Below are positions 46,855 to 59,600 of a stretch of DNA of 64,000 nucleotides, in pieces. A program made the translations under genes and the position numbers. How positions within the stretch are numbered: position 1 is the stretch's first letter; each line of letters opens with the position of its first letter. Under the pieces are notes generated by a model. That model did no database searches and was not told the origin of the DNA. It saw only the letters and a program-made list of their open reading frames with translations. The DNA lies in assembly GCA_029945375.1 (NCBI GenBank), contig CM057064.1:1550001-1614000 (forward strand), in the 5' to 3' direction. The stretch comes from Agaricus subrufescens (Eukaryota; Basidiomycota; Agaricomycetes; Agaricales; Agaricaceae).

Positions 46855-48373
46855 TCAATCGTGTTCTTCGTTACCGTGGAATAATAGCGGTGTTTGCTCT
46901 GTGGCCTCTGGTCCATGTGATGGTGGACTGGCAGGTGCATCACGGAGCACAGTTGATGATGGACTTGTCTGTGGATCCGGAGAATGAGGCGGTCGTGTCA
47001 CATCGGCTTTGCAGATTGGACACTTAGAGTGGGTGAGAAACATGCTCAGTACCACAGGTAAGGAGATACCTACCAGTTTTTTTCGATGTATGAGCCATTC
47101 ATCTACCTCGCTCAGGTGGAATATATGCTGGCAAGGCAACACACGAACTCTGTCTCCTTTCGCGAACTCTGAAAGACAGATAGCACACTCCAGTTGGGTT
47201 TCGAACCACGGATGGTGTGTTAGCCCATCTGAAGTAGAAGCATCAGAACCAGCCGCTGGACTGGAGTCTCTTTCGGGTGGCGCTATTTCTATATGTCGTC
47301 GCCCATCCTCCAGATCGACCTCTGACGAGCGTAGGCAAGGGGAGTCGTAAACGGGTTCGTCGCCTTCGTGTTTCTCCCAACCGGTGCCCGTATATACTCG
47401 CCATGGAAGTCTACGTACAATGTCTTCGGGGGCGCGCTCACGTTGTGCTGCCCGGGCAGCCCGTATGCGGTGGATGAGCAAAGTTATGAATGTCAAGACC
47501 GATGGCAGAAGCAAAATGACTATGAAAGTGATTATTGGTCTAAACCGTGTTCAGAGCATGGTAAGACGAGGGGAAAAGAAGGGAGGCCTACGAGTACCAC
47601 TCCCATGCCGAATATTCTGCGGTAATGAGGAGACTTAACGTTTGGAGTCCGGAATGGGTAGTATTGGAATTGCCTATGAGTGTGTAGAGCTGCATATAAT
47701 CCGAAAACTTCATATAGGTCGAGGCGATATTGATGTCAGAGGCATCCTCTTGTGGTGTATGTGAGACAGCTGGAAAAATCGACAAAAAAAGCGTTAAATC
47801 CGAACCTGGGCTGTACATGTTAACAAGGGTGTCAGGATAGCCCGAAACCTCTGGATCTTCTCCCCCAACAACGACTGCTTTTGCGCCAAAGCTTTGCGCC
47901 TCTCGTACTTTTTTCACAAACTCGCAACCACCACGCTGCACCAGTGCAATCCATGTATCTGTTGGGCTGTGTGTGCCTGAGAGGCATAGGTTTGGACAAC
48001 CAGAATTTGAGGGTAGGTCGGAGTCGGCAGTATCATTGCTCCTGCAGGGAGCAGTAAAAGAAGAAAGAGGAATGACATATCCCAAAATCGGATCCGCTAT
48101 CTCTGCGCCGAACGCAGCTTGGTGAAGAATTAGCTAAATGAGAATCAAAAATAGCAAGTTCCAATGCTCACCTGGCCTGGAAGTATAGGAGATTACAGGC
48201 GAGTGGTCAACGATAGAGACAGTGCTTTCTGATCCCCAAGCCCAGCTCCACAACCAGGTCCTGTCCGATTGCGTTCTTACGGGAGAATCATTGAGGATTT
48301 GAGCGGGTTGGGCAGACACAAGCAGAACAAAGAGAAAGAGGAGAAAATTACAGGCTACAAAGCCCAAAGGCAT
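46855..48373 (-). CDS. PA-TM-RING E3 ubiquitin ligase
   Basis: Exons 48172-48373, 47806-48117, 47592-47769, 47074-47539 and 46855-47022 give 441 aa. A signal peptide ([18 protein letters not shown]) leads into a protease-associated domain ([20 protein letters not shown], then [10 protein letters not shown]). A TM helix spans about 232-254 ([20 protein letters not shown]). The cytosolic RING lies at about 349-390: [17 protein letters not shown]. The usual sixth zinc ligand (HxxC) is Glu in [10 protein letters not shown]. The tail has EQTPLL, an acidic di-leucine signal. Members ubiquitinate membrane proteins in endosomes or the vacuole. The start at 48373 is chosen because it begins the signal peptide, although the frame is open further upstream. 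Confidence 0.88.
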
Positions 48374-50077
48374 CGAGGAGACGGAGATTGGTGGTTGGCG
48401 GGAGCACAGAGGCCCATACGGCGCTCCCGATTTACACAAAGCACGTGTACTCGGAGCACCTTCCTTATATATCCACCACCACTTTCCGATCTTTCCTCCC
48501 ACGTCCCCTGGAACTCTCGACCGGCCTCGATTCTTCCAACATGTTATCCTTATCGCATAGACCATCCATCGTCACTGCCAGCACCCAATCCTGCATGAAC
48601 TAACACCCATGTTCCGCAAAGAATCGCCCGTAGAACCCGTTTATCCTGCTTCGTGATGGAAACATGACAGGTGCTTTCCCTCACCTTCCACGCTCGGGAA
48701 AGCTTAAACAAATCAGTACACTCGTGGCCTTCGGTATCTCATCTTGGCATCATGGTGTGTAAGTCAAAGGACCTGGTGTTGTTATCCCTCTCGCTTGGTA
48801 TGCAGACCAATAAACGCCATTGGCTTTGTGCTGGGGGGGTGGTGTAAGTACTCATCAATCGATCAAATGATCAACATTCGATATATTTGTAAATCCTTCC
48901 CTGTGGATCTCTGAATTAATGTGTGGAATGCTTTGGCATACTTGATGTCATTAACCAGGTCACCTGCCAGGAAAAGTGGATAGTTCTCTTACTTCTGATT
49001 AACGCTTGTGCTATACTTGCCAAACCCTCTCTCAGGCTTCAAATGCCGTTCAAGTATGCAAAATCTGTATCCACATAGTCAAGTCAGAAACGCAGGACCT
49101 TAGCGGTAGTTGCTCCGGAGAAGGTGCCACTATTCATCCTCGTTTCCATCTCCAACCTCGACCCTATTGCCGGACGTGATGCCGCCACTCTCCGACGTTC
49201 AACCATAACCATAACCATATTCAGACAGGGCACAACGATGCTTCCTACATCATCTCTGAACTTTTCTACCATCATTAGCCGGCACCCGGAAAATGTCCAT
49301 TACGGAGGAGACGTAAGCTTCTTGGGCTATTGAAGTTGACGGCAGTGAGCGACTACACCAAGAATATGACTCCGCAGCTTGAACAGATATGAACGTCTTG
49401 TTCAGTAAAAAGAAACTTAACTCACCATCCTCACTGCTTTTCTATACTTAGCTATTTGTACCTATGTACAGTCTTCGACTTCGATGACCTCTCCGTCTAC
49501 AGCTGTCAAGGCACCCTTAAATCAGGATTGTTCTGAGGATCTAAGCTCGTTTTTAAAGCTGGGGTTCTGAACTAGTACCATTATCGCTGTGGGGCACACT
49601 GACAATGCGCTCGTCTTATCAGTCTGTTCATTTCGCTCGAACTTACGGCAAAGCCCAACTAGCACACATCAAGCTCTCTCACGTATACTATTCTTGCCTC
49701 GGCCATACATGAGCATACCGATAGTTATTCCGTAAATCATGGCTGTAAGCACACACCTGATGATGGCGGACTTAAAAAAGTTGTGAGCGTCAAATCCACA
49801 TCGATTTCGGATAGAACTGGGGTAGTTAGAGAGGCCAGAGTCTTTAGATAGCGGTCGTGTGCTGCACGTAGTTTTCAACGTCCGCCGGCACTGAATCCGC
49901 GGTATGTCCACCAAATATGCATTCTTGCCTTGGGGAGAACTTATCTTGCGAGTTGATCGAGAATAAAATGCTCTTTTGTATTTCCGCGCGTACTGATGTG
50001 ATGTCACATGCCCGTTAGAAGCACAGCACTAAGCACTTGTACCTTTGCTCTGCCCCTTTCCACACCCCCCAGTCATC
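48374..50077. other. Intergenic, 1.7 kb; no gene supported
   Basis: Divergent promoters of the RING ligase and the Ysc84 gene. A 112-codon frame at 49669-50007 (minus) lacks an ATG at its start and has no motif. Confidence 0.5.
48465..48471 (-). promoter_or_regulatory. TATA box of PA-TM-RING gene
   Basis: TATATAA on the minus strand, 92-98 bases before the ATG. Confidence 0.45.
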
Positions 50078-51185
50078 ATGTCCCTCCTCGACAAGCTTCG
50101 TAAAGGTGCCCAAAAGGCCGGGATACAAGCAACCGCCTTTGCACAGTCCGGCACGAGTAGGGTTGCCAGTGGCTCAAGGGAATTTATGCAAGGCTTTTCA
50201 CTTCCCGGGGAAGCAGATAAAGCAGCCAGGATCTTGGAGAGTTTCTTGGGTATGTACCCTCTGTGCCTTACCTTCAAATGTGCATAACTAAACTCCTGTC
50301 ACTTCTGATTCTTGTTCAATGGATGACCTGACATTTTGATCATGGGCGCCCCTGCACCAGCTGACCCCGAACGACCTGACTCGGCACTTAACGCTATCCC
50401 GAAAGCTGTCCTCCATCGTGCCAGAGGTCAGACTTTTCCTTTCTCCCCCAGTCCTTATCTCAAAGTTGACTCTATATACTTCCCTTCACAGGTTTAGCAG
50501 TCTTCCAAGTCGTCAAAGCCGGTTTCGTTTTCTCTGGCAAGGCAGGCTCGGGTATAGTCATCGCTCGTCTTCCCGACGGATCTTGGTCTGCACCATCATG
50601 TATCGGTACAGCTGGTGTAGGTTGGGGCCTTCAAGTCGGTGCTGACATCACCGATTTTGTCATCGTCCTCAACAGTGAAGATGCTGTCCGTGCATTCTCA
50701 CTCGGTGGTAATGTGACCATTGGTGGAAATATTGCCGCCACCGCTGGGCCTCTTGGCACTGGAGGCAGTGTCCAGGCATCACTCGCTCACCCAGCCCCCA
50801 TGTTTTCTTATTCCCAATCGAAGGGTGCGTTACTTTTGCCGTGCTCTTCTATGCTGTATTTTGGTAATCTCTGGTTCTGACCTGTCTTGTGGTGTATCTA
50901 TTAGGTCTTTTTGCCGGCTTATCCCTAGAAGGCACTGTATTGATCGAACGCAAAGATGCGAACCGTGATTTCTATGGATCACCCGTTCCAGCCAGAGACA
51001 TCTTGGGCGGTCGTGTTCCTCCTCCCGAAGTTGCTTCAAGACTCTATGAGATCATTGAGGCAGCAGAAGGACTCGACGAAGCGGGTCTTCCTGATCAAGC
51101 CTATATCCCAGACGCCTCAGGTGGTCATATAAACCTCAGGAATAACAATAATCAGACTGTCTTTGATGCTGATGGTCATCATTAG
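50078..51185 (+). CDS. Ysc84/SH3YL1-type lipid-binding protein
   Basis: Exons 50078-50249, 50361-50426, 50492-50824 and 50905-51185 give 283 aa. The SYLF (Ysc84) domain covers most of the protein: IPKAVLHRARGLAVFQVVKA, GFVFSGKAGSGIVIARLPDG, SWSAPSCIGTAGVGWGLQVG, FVIVLNSEDAVRAFS and KGLFAGLSLEGTVLIERKDA. In yeast Lsb3/Ysc84 and animal SH3YL1 this domain binds phosphoinositides and actin at endocytic patches, with a C-terminal SH3. Here there is no SH3 domain; the tail is only ~40 residues, Asn-rich. The first exon encodes a short basic helix (LLDKLRKGAQKAG). Intron 1, 111 nt, is longer than most. Confidence 0.92.
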
Positions 51186-51364
51186 TGTGGCTCTCTTATG
51201 ATCATGCTGTTCACGATCACTCCTAGTTATTATATACATGTATTTTCGTATGCTTAGGCACATCAGTACAAAATATGTCGCCATATTCCTCTATTCTAAA
51301 GGAGCGGAGCAGAATTTAACGAAGAGAAAGGACAAACAACTCTAAGAAATTACAAGTAACGACA

Positions 51365-53470
51365 TTAGAAGTATTTATCCCAGAATCCAATGGTGCCATT
51401 ATGGTTTGCCGCGAAGTTCTCAATACCGAGTAGCTTCATGACAAGACCATAGAGCTCAACGTTGGCAAAAGTATCCATCACATAGGTATTATCCGACGTG
51501 GAATGCCAGCCCTTGTTCGACCAATCGAGAAGACCTCTCTTTGACTGATGCAAACTCTTGGTCAATGCAGAGAAAGGTCCATGGGCAACAAACATGGCTT
51601 GCATGGCCACCTCAGCATTATCGAAACCATGGTTCTACAATAACAGTTAGATTCACCAGCGCCCGGGTGATACACACGAGAAACCACATACCCCCTTGTT
51701 CATATTCATTCTTCCTTCCTTCCTGGTCGTAAGAACATGGTTCACCTTGGGGACTATATAAAGCGGAGCAATTCTTTCGTTATTCGAAAAGTGCCATCGG
51801 CGAGGCATAGTCTTGTGTGTGAAAACCTCGAACTGTCCGGCATGATCCACCGATGCTCGATATAATCTCTCGTGATATAATGTCTCGTTGGTACCCTCAC
51901 GGAACCTGATACCCATAGCTGGCCACCCGTCTTCATGTTCGATCGCGTCCATACCATCTTCACCAAGGATCTCGTCGATATAGACAAGATTATAATCAGA
52001 GGTATCCACCATGCCATGATCACTGACGAAGATAACGTCTACAATGTCAGTAAGATTTCGAGCTTGTAATTGGGTATGGAGGTGCTTGGCAAAGGTGTCA
52101 ACCGTTTGTAGGGTGGCCTAGTGTTAGATTGCATTCGATGAGGCATTCAAATGGAGATCAAAAGGACTGGCCACTCACGTTCACCTGCACCGACATGGGA
52201 CCATATTTGTGACCGGCCTGGTCTAAAGTAGGTTCATATGCTAGTAAAATAGTTCATGAATCGACTGAAGTAGGTCAAGGTGTATAATATAGTAACCTGT
52301 GATCAGTTGTGGTCGTTCCTCAAGAGGAAGGTCAATCCATTGGAAAATCTGATCCAACTTGGCTTCTAGCGATACTGGTTCCTAGATCAAGAGATAAGTG
52401 CCTGGAAGTAGAAATTGCTATAAAAAACATACCCTCCATGGTATCATATAGCTTGGTGAGGCACCACTAGCAGTTTTGAGTGGGCCCGGCCTAGAAGAAA
52501 AACATGAGGCGGTTGTGGCAAGGAGAAGTAAATGTTACTTACCACATGAGGTTAGCTGTTACTAGTCCCGCTTTCTCGGCAGTCTCCCACATCTGAGAAT
52601 GATGGTGAGGGACAAGTGTAGATGAATCAAGATGGAACATACAGGTTCGCCGCTCCACCAGTGCTGAAGGTAAACATTATCTGCTTTGTTATAGTGGAAC
52701 TCCGTTTCCGATACGGGATCCCAAAAGTTCTGCTTCAACTTAGCTCCTGGTTATCATACATATTGATTTTGACACTTACATTGGCTACAATGCCATGCGA
52801 CTCCGCGTGGAGGCCGGTCCTATGGAAAGCCCAATGTCAATACAACATCTTGACCCCTAAAGATGACGCACATGAGAGCCCAATGATTTCTACGTCACTC
52901 GGTTATCAATTGTATCTTACTACACAAGAACACAAGTACTCACGGAAATGTCAATGTCTAGAGTAGTCCATGTCAGAAAAACCTTCAGCAGAGGCATAAA
53001 GACCTACAGGAAACACAGGCCGCATAGACTTGGCACGAAGTCCTTGTTTACTGATATCCAGCAAGTGTGGTGTGAGACCTCTGTCAAGGTAGTCTGCCCT
53101 GCAGTTATTGTGAGTTGAGGCCCTATGAGATGCATACTAAACCGACCCACCTCAAGCCATCGATAGAAACAAGTAGTACGGTCCGCCTGAAGTCGTGGGT
53201 CCCATTGGACCTCACCGCACCTCCATGGAACAGCAGGTTCGGATGTGTAGGCAAAGGAAGTAAAAGCGTCCTTGCTACAGCGCCAGAGAGGAGAATACAA
53301 ATGAGAATTACAGCAGCAGCAGCAATCTTCCGAGTTGACCAGTCATTCGGCCGGGTGTCGGGTTCAGGTTTCTCGCTGTAGTGCTCGCTGAGAAGACCTT
53401 GCCGCTCTTCGGTTAGGAAAGCATCTTCGTGCTCTCCCTTGGAGTAGTGCACCGGATTGTCGGTGGCCAT
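51365..53470 (-). CDS. ENPP-type phosphodiesterase/pyrophosphatase, type II membrane
   Basis: Twelve exons (53151-53470, 53008-53098, 52944-52957, 52872-52889, 52780-52819, 52643-52729, 52543-52592, 52433-52490, 52297-52381, 52179-52240, 51692-52117, 51365-51634) give 506 aa. A cytosolic tail with ERQGLL (22-27, acidic di-leucine) precedes one TM helix (about 48-70). The lumenal part has the alkaline-phosphatase fold: VSIDGLRADY (metal Asp), TLTFPNHWALMTGLHAESHG with the probable Thr140 nucleophile, SDHGM (Asp/His ligands) and NHGFDN. It would cleave nucleotide or phospholipid phosphodiesters; the tail suggests vacuolar or endosomal location. Exons 3 and 4 are 14 and 18 nt and carry the active-site motif. 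The downstream MDN1 gene ends 167 bases upstream of this start codon, on the same strand. Confidence 0.9.
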
Positions 53471-53529
53471 GACAGCGGTATAGTAGCGCGTGGCCCTAAA
53501 TTAGCCATGTTGGGCCCGTGACCAGCTCC

Positions 53530-53536
53530 TTATATA
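53530..53536 (-). promoter_or_regulatory. TATA box of ENPP gene
   Basis: TATATAA on the minus strand, 60 bases before the ATG and in the short gap after MDN1. Confidence 0.45.
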
Positions 53537-53636
53537 ATCAGTTCCCTCCCCATTACTGCAGTCCGATTCGCGGGAATAACTTGAAGTTTCTATACAATAC
53601 TAATACAACAATATTAATGACTCTAGAACTACAGAT

Positions 53637-56600
53637 CTATTCTTCAGAAACACGCTCGAAAAATTGCTTCAATGTGCCCGCCAACACCTCCGGAAGAGCC
53701 TCCACATCACGCAAAACTACATAATACTCAAAGGGAAACGAATCAAGATATTTTTGCAGCTGCATCTCCATTTTTCCATCAACATTCTTAAACTCCGCCT
53801 TCGTCATTGTCAGGATCGAGTTTGCACTGGCATCATTCGAGGAAGCCAACCCAGGAGTAGTGGTAGAGTGCAAAGAATCTAGAACAATGAAAACGATCAT
53901 GACCTTCTGTTCTTCTGCTTTACGCAAGAGGGTTCTGAGTTTCTCATGGTCTTGACAGATTCCATCGGACACGATTATTTCCAGCTGCCACAGATCTGCA
54001 GCAGAGGCAGAAGACATCGAACGACGTTCGCGTGCGCTTTCCAGAACATTCAAACTGGTGTCAATAAGAGACAGAACATTTGTTGCCTTTTGCTTGAATG
54101 TGAACGCATTGAACACTCGGGCTCCGGCTTGGTCAGTGAACGACCCTTGATCAAAGCCATGTAGAATGTCCACGACTCCACCAAACTTGGCTATGGCTAT
54201 ATCACCAGACTCAAGACGAGTTAAAGCCTTCGAGATGAGAGCGAGAGTCTGGTAAGCGAGATGCATCGAGTGTGACTCTGCCATAGAACGGGAATCATCG
54301 ATGGCGATCAGGATTTGATATTCCCTTTGACTGGGCTTTGTCCGCCGCAGCCAAATCTTGTCCTTGGTGTAATCACTAGCAATGTAGGGGATAATCTTTT
54401 TCATGTTCAATCTCTTGCCCGTCCGGAAATCACCCTTCAACCGAGTAGCCAAGGTTGGTTCTAGAATAAGTCGCAGTTGCTCGCAGAGGGCATAAGCAAG
54501 CTCATGTGTCATGGACTCGTATAGTCGCCACATATGCCCCGCACGGGACTCGGGGAAATCTTCACTCTGCCACTGCTTTAATTCCGTCTCGGTATTTTGA
54601 CTGATGTCTTCTTCCACCTCGGCTTCAGATTTCAGCGTCAGAGAGTTAGCTGGAGTCATGCGTTCCTCTGGGTTGGGCTCCGGTAGAACAGCTCCCTCGA
54701 CATTCTCACGAAGTGCTGAAGCAGTCTGTTCTGGCTGAGATGTAGCTGTATCTGGGAGGGTTTCATGATGCTCTGGCTGGGGTGCCTCATCAATATCCAT
54801 GGGGACGGAAGGTTCGATTTGCGATTCATCTTCAACAAATTTGAGATCATCGAGCTTTGCAACTTGTTCCTCCCCGGCAGCTCCCAAGGCTTGCATGTCC
54901 TGGTCCTCATCATCAGGTTGGAGGTATTCGAGCTGAGCAGGTGTTTCTGACGATCCGACTTTGGGCTTCGGTACGTCAGTTGCTTCACTGTTCAGGATTT
55001 CGTCAAACCGTTGTTTGATTTCTTTAAGAGTTTCACCAAGGCTTCGAATGGGATTAGCTTGCACTTTCTGTTCGGCAGAGGATTGTTCATGGCCTTCTTG
55101 TTCACCGGATTTTGCGTTTCCCATTTTGTCATCCAGACTGTCCTCAGTAGGTTGTTCTCGAATGTCGTGAGCTCTACAACATCGTCAGTAGGATGGATGA
55201 GTACAAATACAAACGACAAACCCAGCCTGTTTGGAAGCCTCGAGTCTCTCTGTATTCGCCTTCTGCTGTTCACTTCCAGCTGCAGAATTTCCTGCCTGAC
55301 CGGTCGATGTAGGATCATGATCCCTCGTCTGTGACTCTTCGTTTGGATTAGCATCCGCTCCTCCCCCTGAGGTATCCGGACGAGCTACAACTTCCTCGGG
55401 TGTGTCTTCTTCAGCGTGGTCGGGGTCGGGCTGCTGCTCGTCTACTTCTGCTTCCACCTTGTTATCCATTTCGACGTCTGAGTCATTTATCATATCCTCA
55501 TTTGGCGTCTTGTTGCCTTCCTCGCCTTCGACTTGGTCGTTTTCGAATGCCGTATCATCGTTGACCTCTTCGCCTTCGGGCATTTGTTCCTGTCCATCAC
55601 TTTCACCATCCATGTCATCGTTGGTATCACCTGCTTGTTCTTCATCGCCTAAATCCAGCTCCATATCTTCCGGCAGGTCGAGATTGTCTGCTTCTTCAAC
55701 ATTGTCTCCAATCGGCGCACCGGCGGCTCCCGGCTCTTGCTCCTGTTCTTCGGCTTCGGGTGCTTCTTCCTTGAGTTCCTCCCCCTTTGACTCATCGTTC
55801 TCCTTTGACCTCTCATTAGATGCTTCCTCTCTTTCCTTCGCCACCATTTCTGACGACCCGCTCTGTTCTTCTGAAGAATCCTTGCCCATTTTGTCCTGTT
55901 TGTTGTCCGAATCAGGAGGACTATCTTCATTTCCCCATATCTTCTCGTCCAGAGCTGATGGATCGGTAGGATCCAGATCCTCTACTTTGTCCTCGGGACC
56001 CGCCTCACTTTCATCAGACTTGTCATCTTCACCTTCCGCTTCAGATCCATCTTCCGGAACATCTTCCAGTGCACCCGTGAAGTCTTCAGACATTTCAATT
56101 GCATTATCATCGCCATTGTTTTCCCCCTTCTCTTGCTCTTCAGTATCATCACCCTTCAAGCCCTCGATCTGGCTTTCATCTTCTATCTCTTCACTGACGT
56201 TTTTCATACCAGACCCTTCACCAAGTCCAGTACCATCAGCGGCCTCCAGCGCTTCTCCCTCGCCCTCGCCACCCTCTTCTGTCTCCGGTGGCTGGCAAAA
56301 ACCTTCCTTGGAAAGTCTCAAAAGGGTAGCGCACAGGACATGGTCAAGCTTGAACATTGCTTTCGTCCATTGGGCGTGAATGGAAAGTTGGTTATGGACG
56401 AGGTTTTGATAGACATCCAGAAAAGGGAGTATACACTGTAATGTATGCTCAAACTCTTTTTTGCTTCGTATCTTGGCTAATAAGGTAGTGAGTTGTTCCA
56501 TGATGCGAGAAAGTGATAGGAGTTGAGTAAAACGACGAGTCTCCTGAAAGGCCTTGAATATCGATCGATCGTCTATTTCATCTTCCCCAGGCATGCCTGA

Positions 56601-59600
56601 TTTTAGCTTATCCACTTCCGAAACCACGACTTGGACAGTAAAGAGTAAAGAATAGAGAAGCGCTTCAGCTGAACTATCCGACTTTTCCTCGGGGGAGGGT
56701 TCAATTTGAATGCCAGTTGCATTTTGCCTGGAAAGCCACGTGTGGGTAGGTTCAAAAAGATATTGCAAGTGGGGGTAAGCCGACAACCAGTCTGCTAGTG
56801 CTGATATGCATGAAGTGAAAAAGTCCAAGGAGGTCAAAAGGGTCTTATGCTCATCTATACAGTAGTTAAGTTCCTTATAGTTATAAGTCGCTAAAAATCG
56901 CCGGCTTACCTTCAGAAAGGGCAGGTACAGATGTCTGTTCTAGAACGTCCTGAATACGCCTAAGTCTGTCCTTCAGGTTGGTGCACCTATTGAGATAATC
57001 CTCCAGCTCGTTGATTGGCGTATCCTTCGAAGTGTCATTTTGTAGGCGTTTGAAAAGATTGACATCTCGAACAAGCTCTGAGAAAGCGCCGGAAAGCTGG
57101 CACATGAGACTCGTCGCATCTCCAATTCGTCCATACAGGTCTGCCGAGAATAGCCTGGCGTTTGAAGAGGCTAAGATCAGCAAGCGGGAATAGATATTCC
57201 TCAAACGGGTACTCTCTTCACTCTCCGTGGCCAGACTAAAGAAGGTTACTGAGTGATACAAATGAGGATGTAACAACAACGTACCCAGCTCTGAGGTCAA
57301 CGGCAATCGAGAAGCCTGACTCGAGGAAAGATTGCCCCCGTTGTAACTCGCGCGTTTGAAGATCACTGTGATGGTTCGAAAGGGACGCGCGAAGTTCCGG
57401 GAGAGTTGCAAGAAGTTTCGAGAAATGATTTTCGGATTTTACCAGTTCAGAATCAATTACAGCACTCTCGAAGACTGGTTGCCCTCTAAGCCATAGAGGG
57501 TCAACATTCTGGCGCGAAATCTCGGCTGTGACGTTGCTTGAGAGACCAACCGCCTTGAGCTCCTTGAGAAGGTCGCTAAAGGCCTTGCGTTTCCGAACCA
57601 GTAATGACTTAAGGAACTTCGCCCGTTTTTCCGTGGGGATATTCTTTGGGATTGGGACGTCTGACAGTTCCTTAGAAGTCGTGATGATGGCGATGGCAAG
57701 GTCGTCAGCATGAATATTATGTCGGCGAGAAATAAAGGGCGTGATTTTGTTCTGAATCAGTCCTTCGAACTTCTTCAGAGTAGTGCCTAGATCTGACAAG
57801 GGGCCTGAAATGGACACGGATAGAGAACTGGGAACAAGTGGGAGAGGGTCTGCCGACCGTTGGTGAACCGAAGGCAAGGGATGGAGATCTGCCTCCGTGA
57901 TTCCAGTGATTCCGGTCTTCAGTCTGCGTGCTACAGGCTCTCTCAAGACCTCCCGGAATTTGCGTATAATTTTGTAAAGCTGGTGGTGGGTCTTCTGGGC
58001 ACTCTGTTTTAGGGCTTGCACATTAATATCCCTCCAGCTTGCTAGCTTGATGAGATCCTTGATCTCTTTATTCAAGGCTGTTCGCTGTTCCGTAAGGTAT
58101 GACTGAAGGCTTGGTTGGAACATTCCGTAGTACTGCAGGAAGGAATGGATGACGCGAACAATTCGGCTGAGACAGTGTTTCTCCGTATTTGCTTTTGTAG
58201 CAGACAATGCATGGATGAATCGCTCAAAACTTTGGAGAAGTCGGATCCGGAAGAAAAATTGACCCAGAGGACTGGATGAGACAAATTCGTCGACGAGAGG
58301 GATGATTGTGTTCAAATAGGTTTCATCCTCGCCAGATCTCATGGCGTCAGAAAGTCCCCGAATCAACGCATTATACAGTCTGAACCACCAATCCGAAGCG
58401 CCTTCAGCAAAAGTCCGGGCTTCGGATTCGAGCATACCATTCCATCCACTCAATTCTAGTCTCCGCCACCGCACAATCAGCTCAGTCAAGGACTGCCGGA
58501 AAGTGGTGAGAGAATTGCTTCTGTTTGCATACATCTCCCAATCGTCTGTTTGCAATAGCAGTTGTTCTAGAGCAGATAACACCTTAGCGATCGGGCTCTC
58601 CAGGGAAAACCCTAGTATGACATCGCAACGATCCATGAGATGTTGAAGAACCATTTGATCAGGCCATTCATCGAACAAATTCTTCAACCGTGCCCTAAGC
58701 GCTATGACTATATACGAAGCGGGCTTGATTTCGTGCGGGTTCGGGTCTTGGTAAAAGTTATACATAGTCAAATCTTCCACCGGTGTCTGTAGGAAGAGAC
58801 GAGCATCGTGTGCGTAACGAAGTCGGTATGCCAGTGAGGCAGCGTCCAGTGAATCGGGGAGCTCATTGACAAAAGATGACAGAGTTTCCGACAGCAGATG
58901 TTTCCTTGTTTGGTCAAAGCGTTCTGATGTGGGTTTGTTGAGAGCCGCCAAAGTGAATATGTTCAAATGAAGGGACGTAGTCCGAACTATGCATTCTGCA
59001 GATACGTTCCAGGTACGATCGGTGGTATGAACCCCTGTCGTTCCTCTGGCCAAAGAATCCTCATAAGACGGGAAAAGGGCGAGGAATTCCTCCTCTTCAA
59101 CCTCTGCGTCAGTTTTAGCGTCGTGTTGTGTGCTGGTTCCACGATACAGGCTCTGGGAGGCTGCCACGTTCTCCGCTTCTCTCGCTTTGTCGATGACCCA
59201 CAATCCAAGAATCTGGTCGTAGAGTGTTTCGAATTGTGGTACCAAGTGCTTGAGTTGGATTCCTATCGACGCCTCCAATTCCAACTTCACGAGACATAAG
59301 TAGATCGAAGTTGAGGCACCAAAGATGGGGTGTTTGTGGTTGAGAGAAGCAACCAAGGGGCTCCCAACCGACGGGTACGAGGTAAGCGCGGTCATAGCAG
59401 TCACAGCCTCCGAGTTAATTCTTTTTGCTCTCGAGGCAAGGCGAAGTCCAAGTCTCAGTTGCGACGTAGCCATGCTTAGAAGTGCGTTTAGATCACCGAA
59501 TTCGGGGTATGCATGAGCAAGTCGCTGATGGAAGCCCGTGATAGACTCCTGGATAATCTGTTCTTGTAAGATAGCACTCTCATCCACAGTGCCGAAAGAT

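Noticed and set aside
49669..50007. 112-codon minus-strand frame with a hydrophobic end
   Set aside because: It begins at a GTG rather than ATG, has no splice partner and no motif.
55402..56379. 325-codon open frame on the + strand, Ser-rich
   Set aside because: It is the exact antisense of the Asp/Glu-rich region of midasin. GAA/GAG/GAT codons read backwards as Ser/Phe/Leu codons without stops, so the openness is a composition effect.
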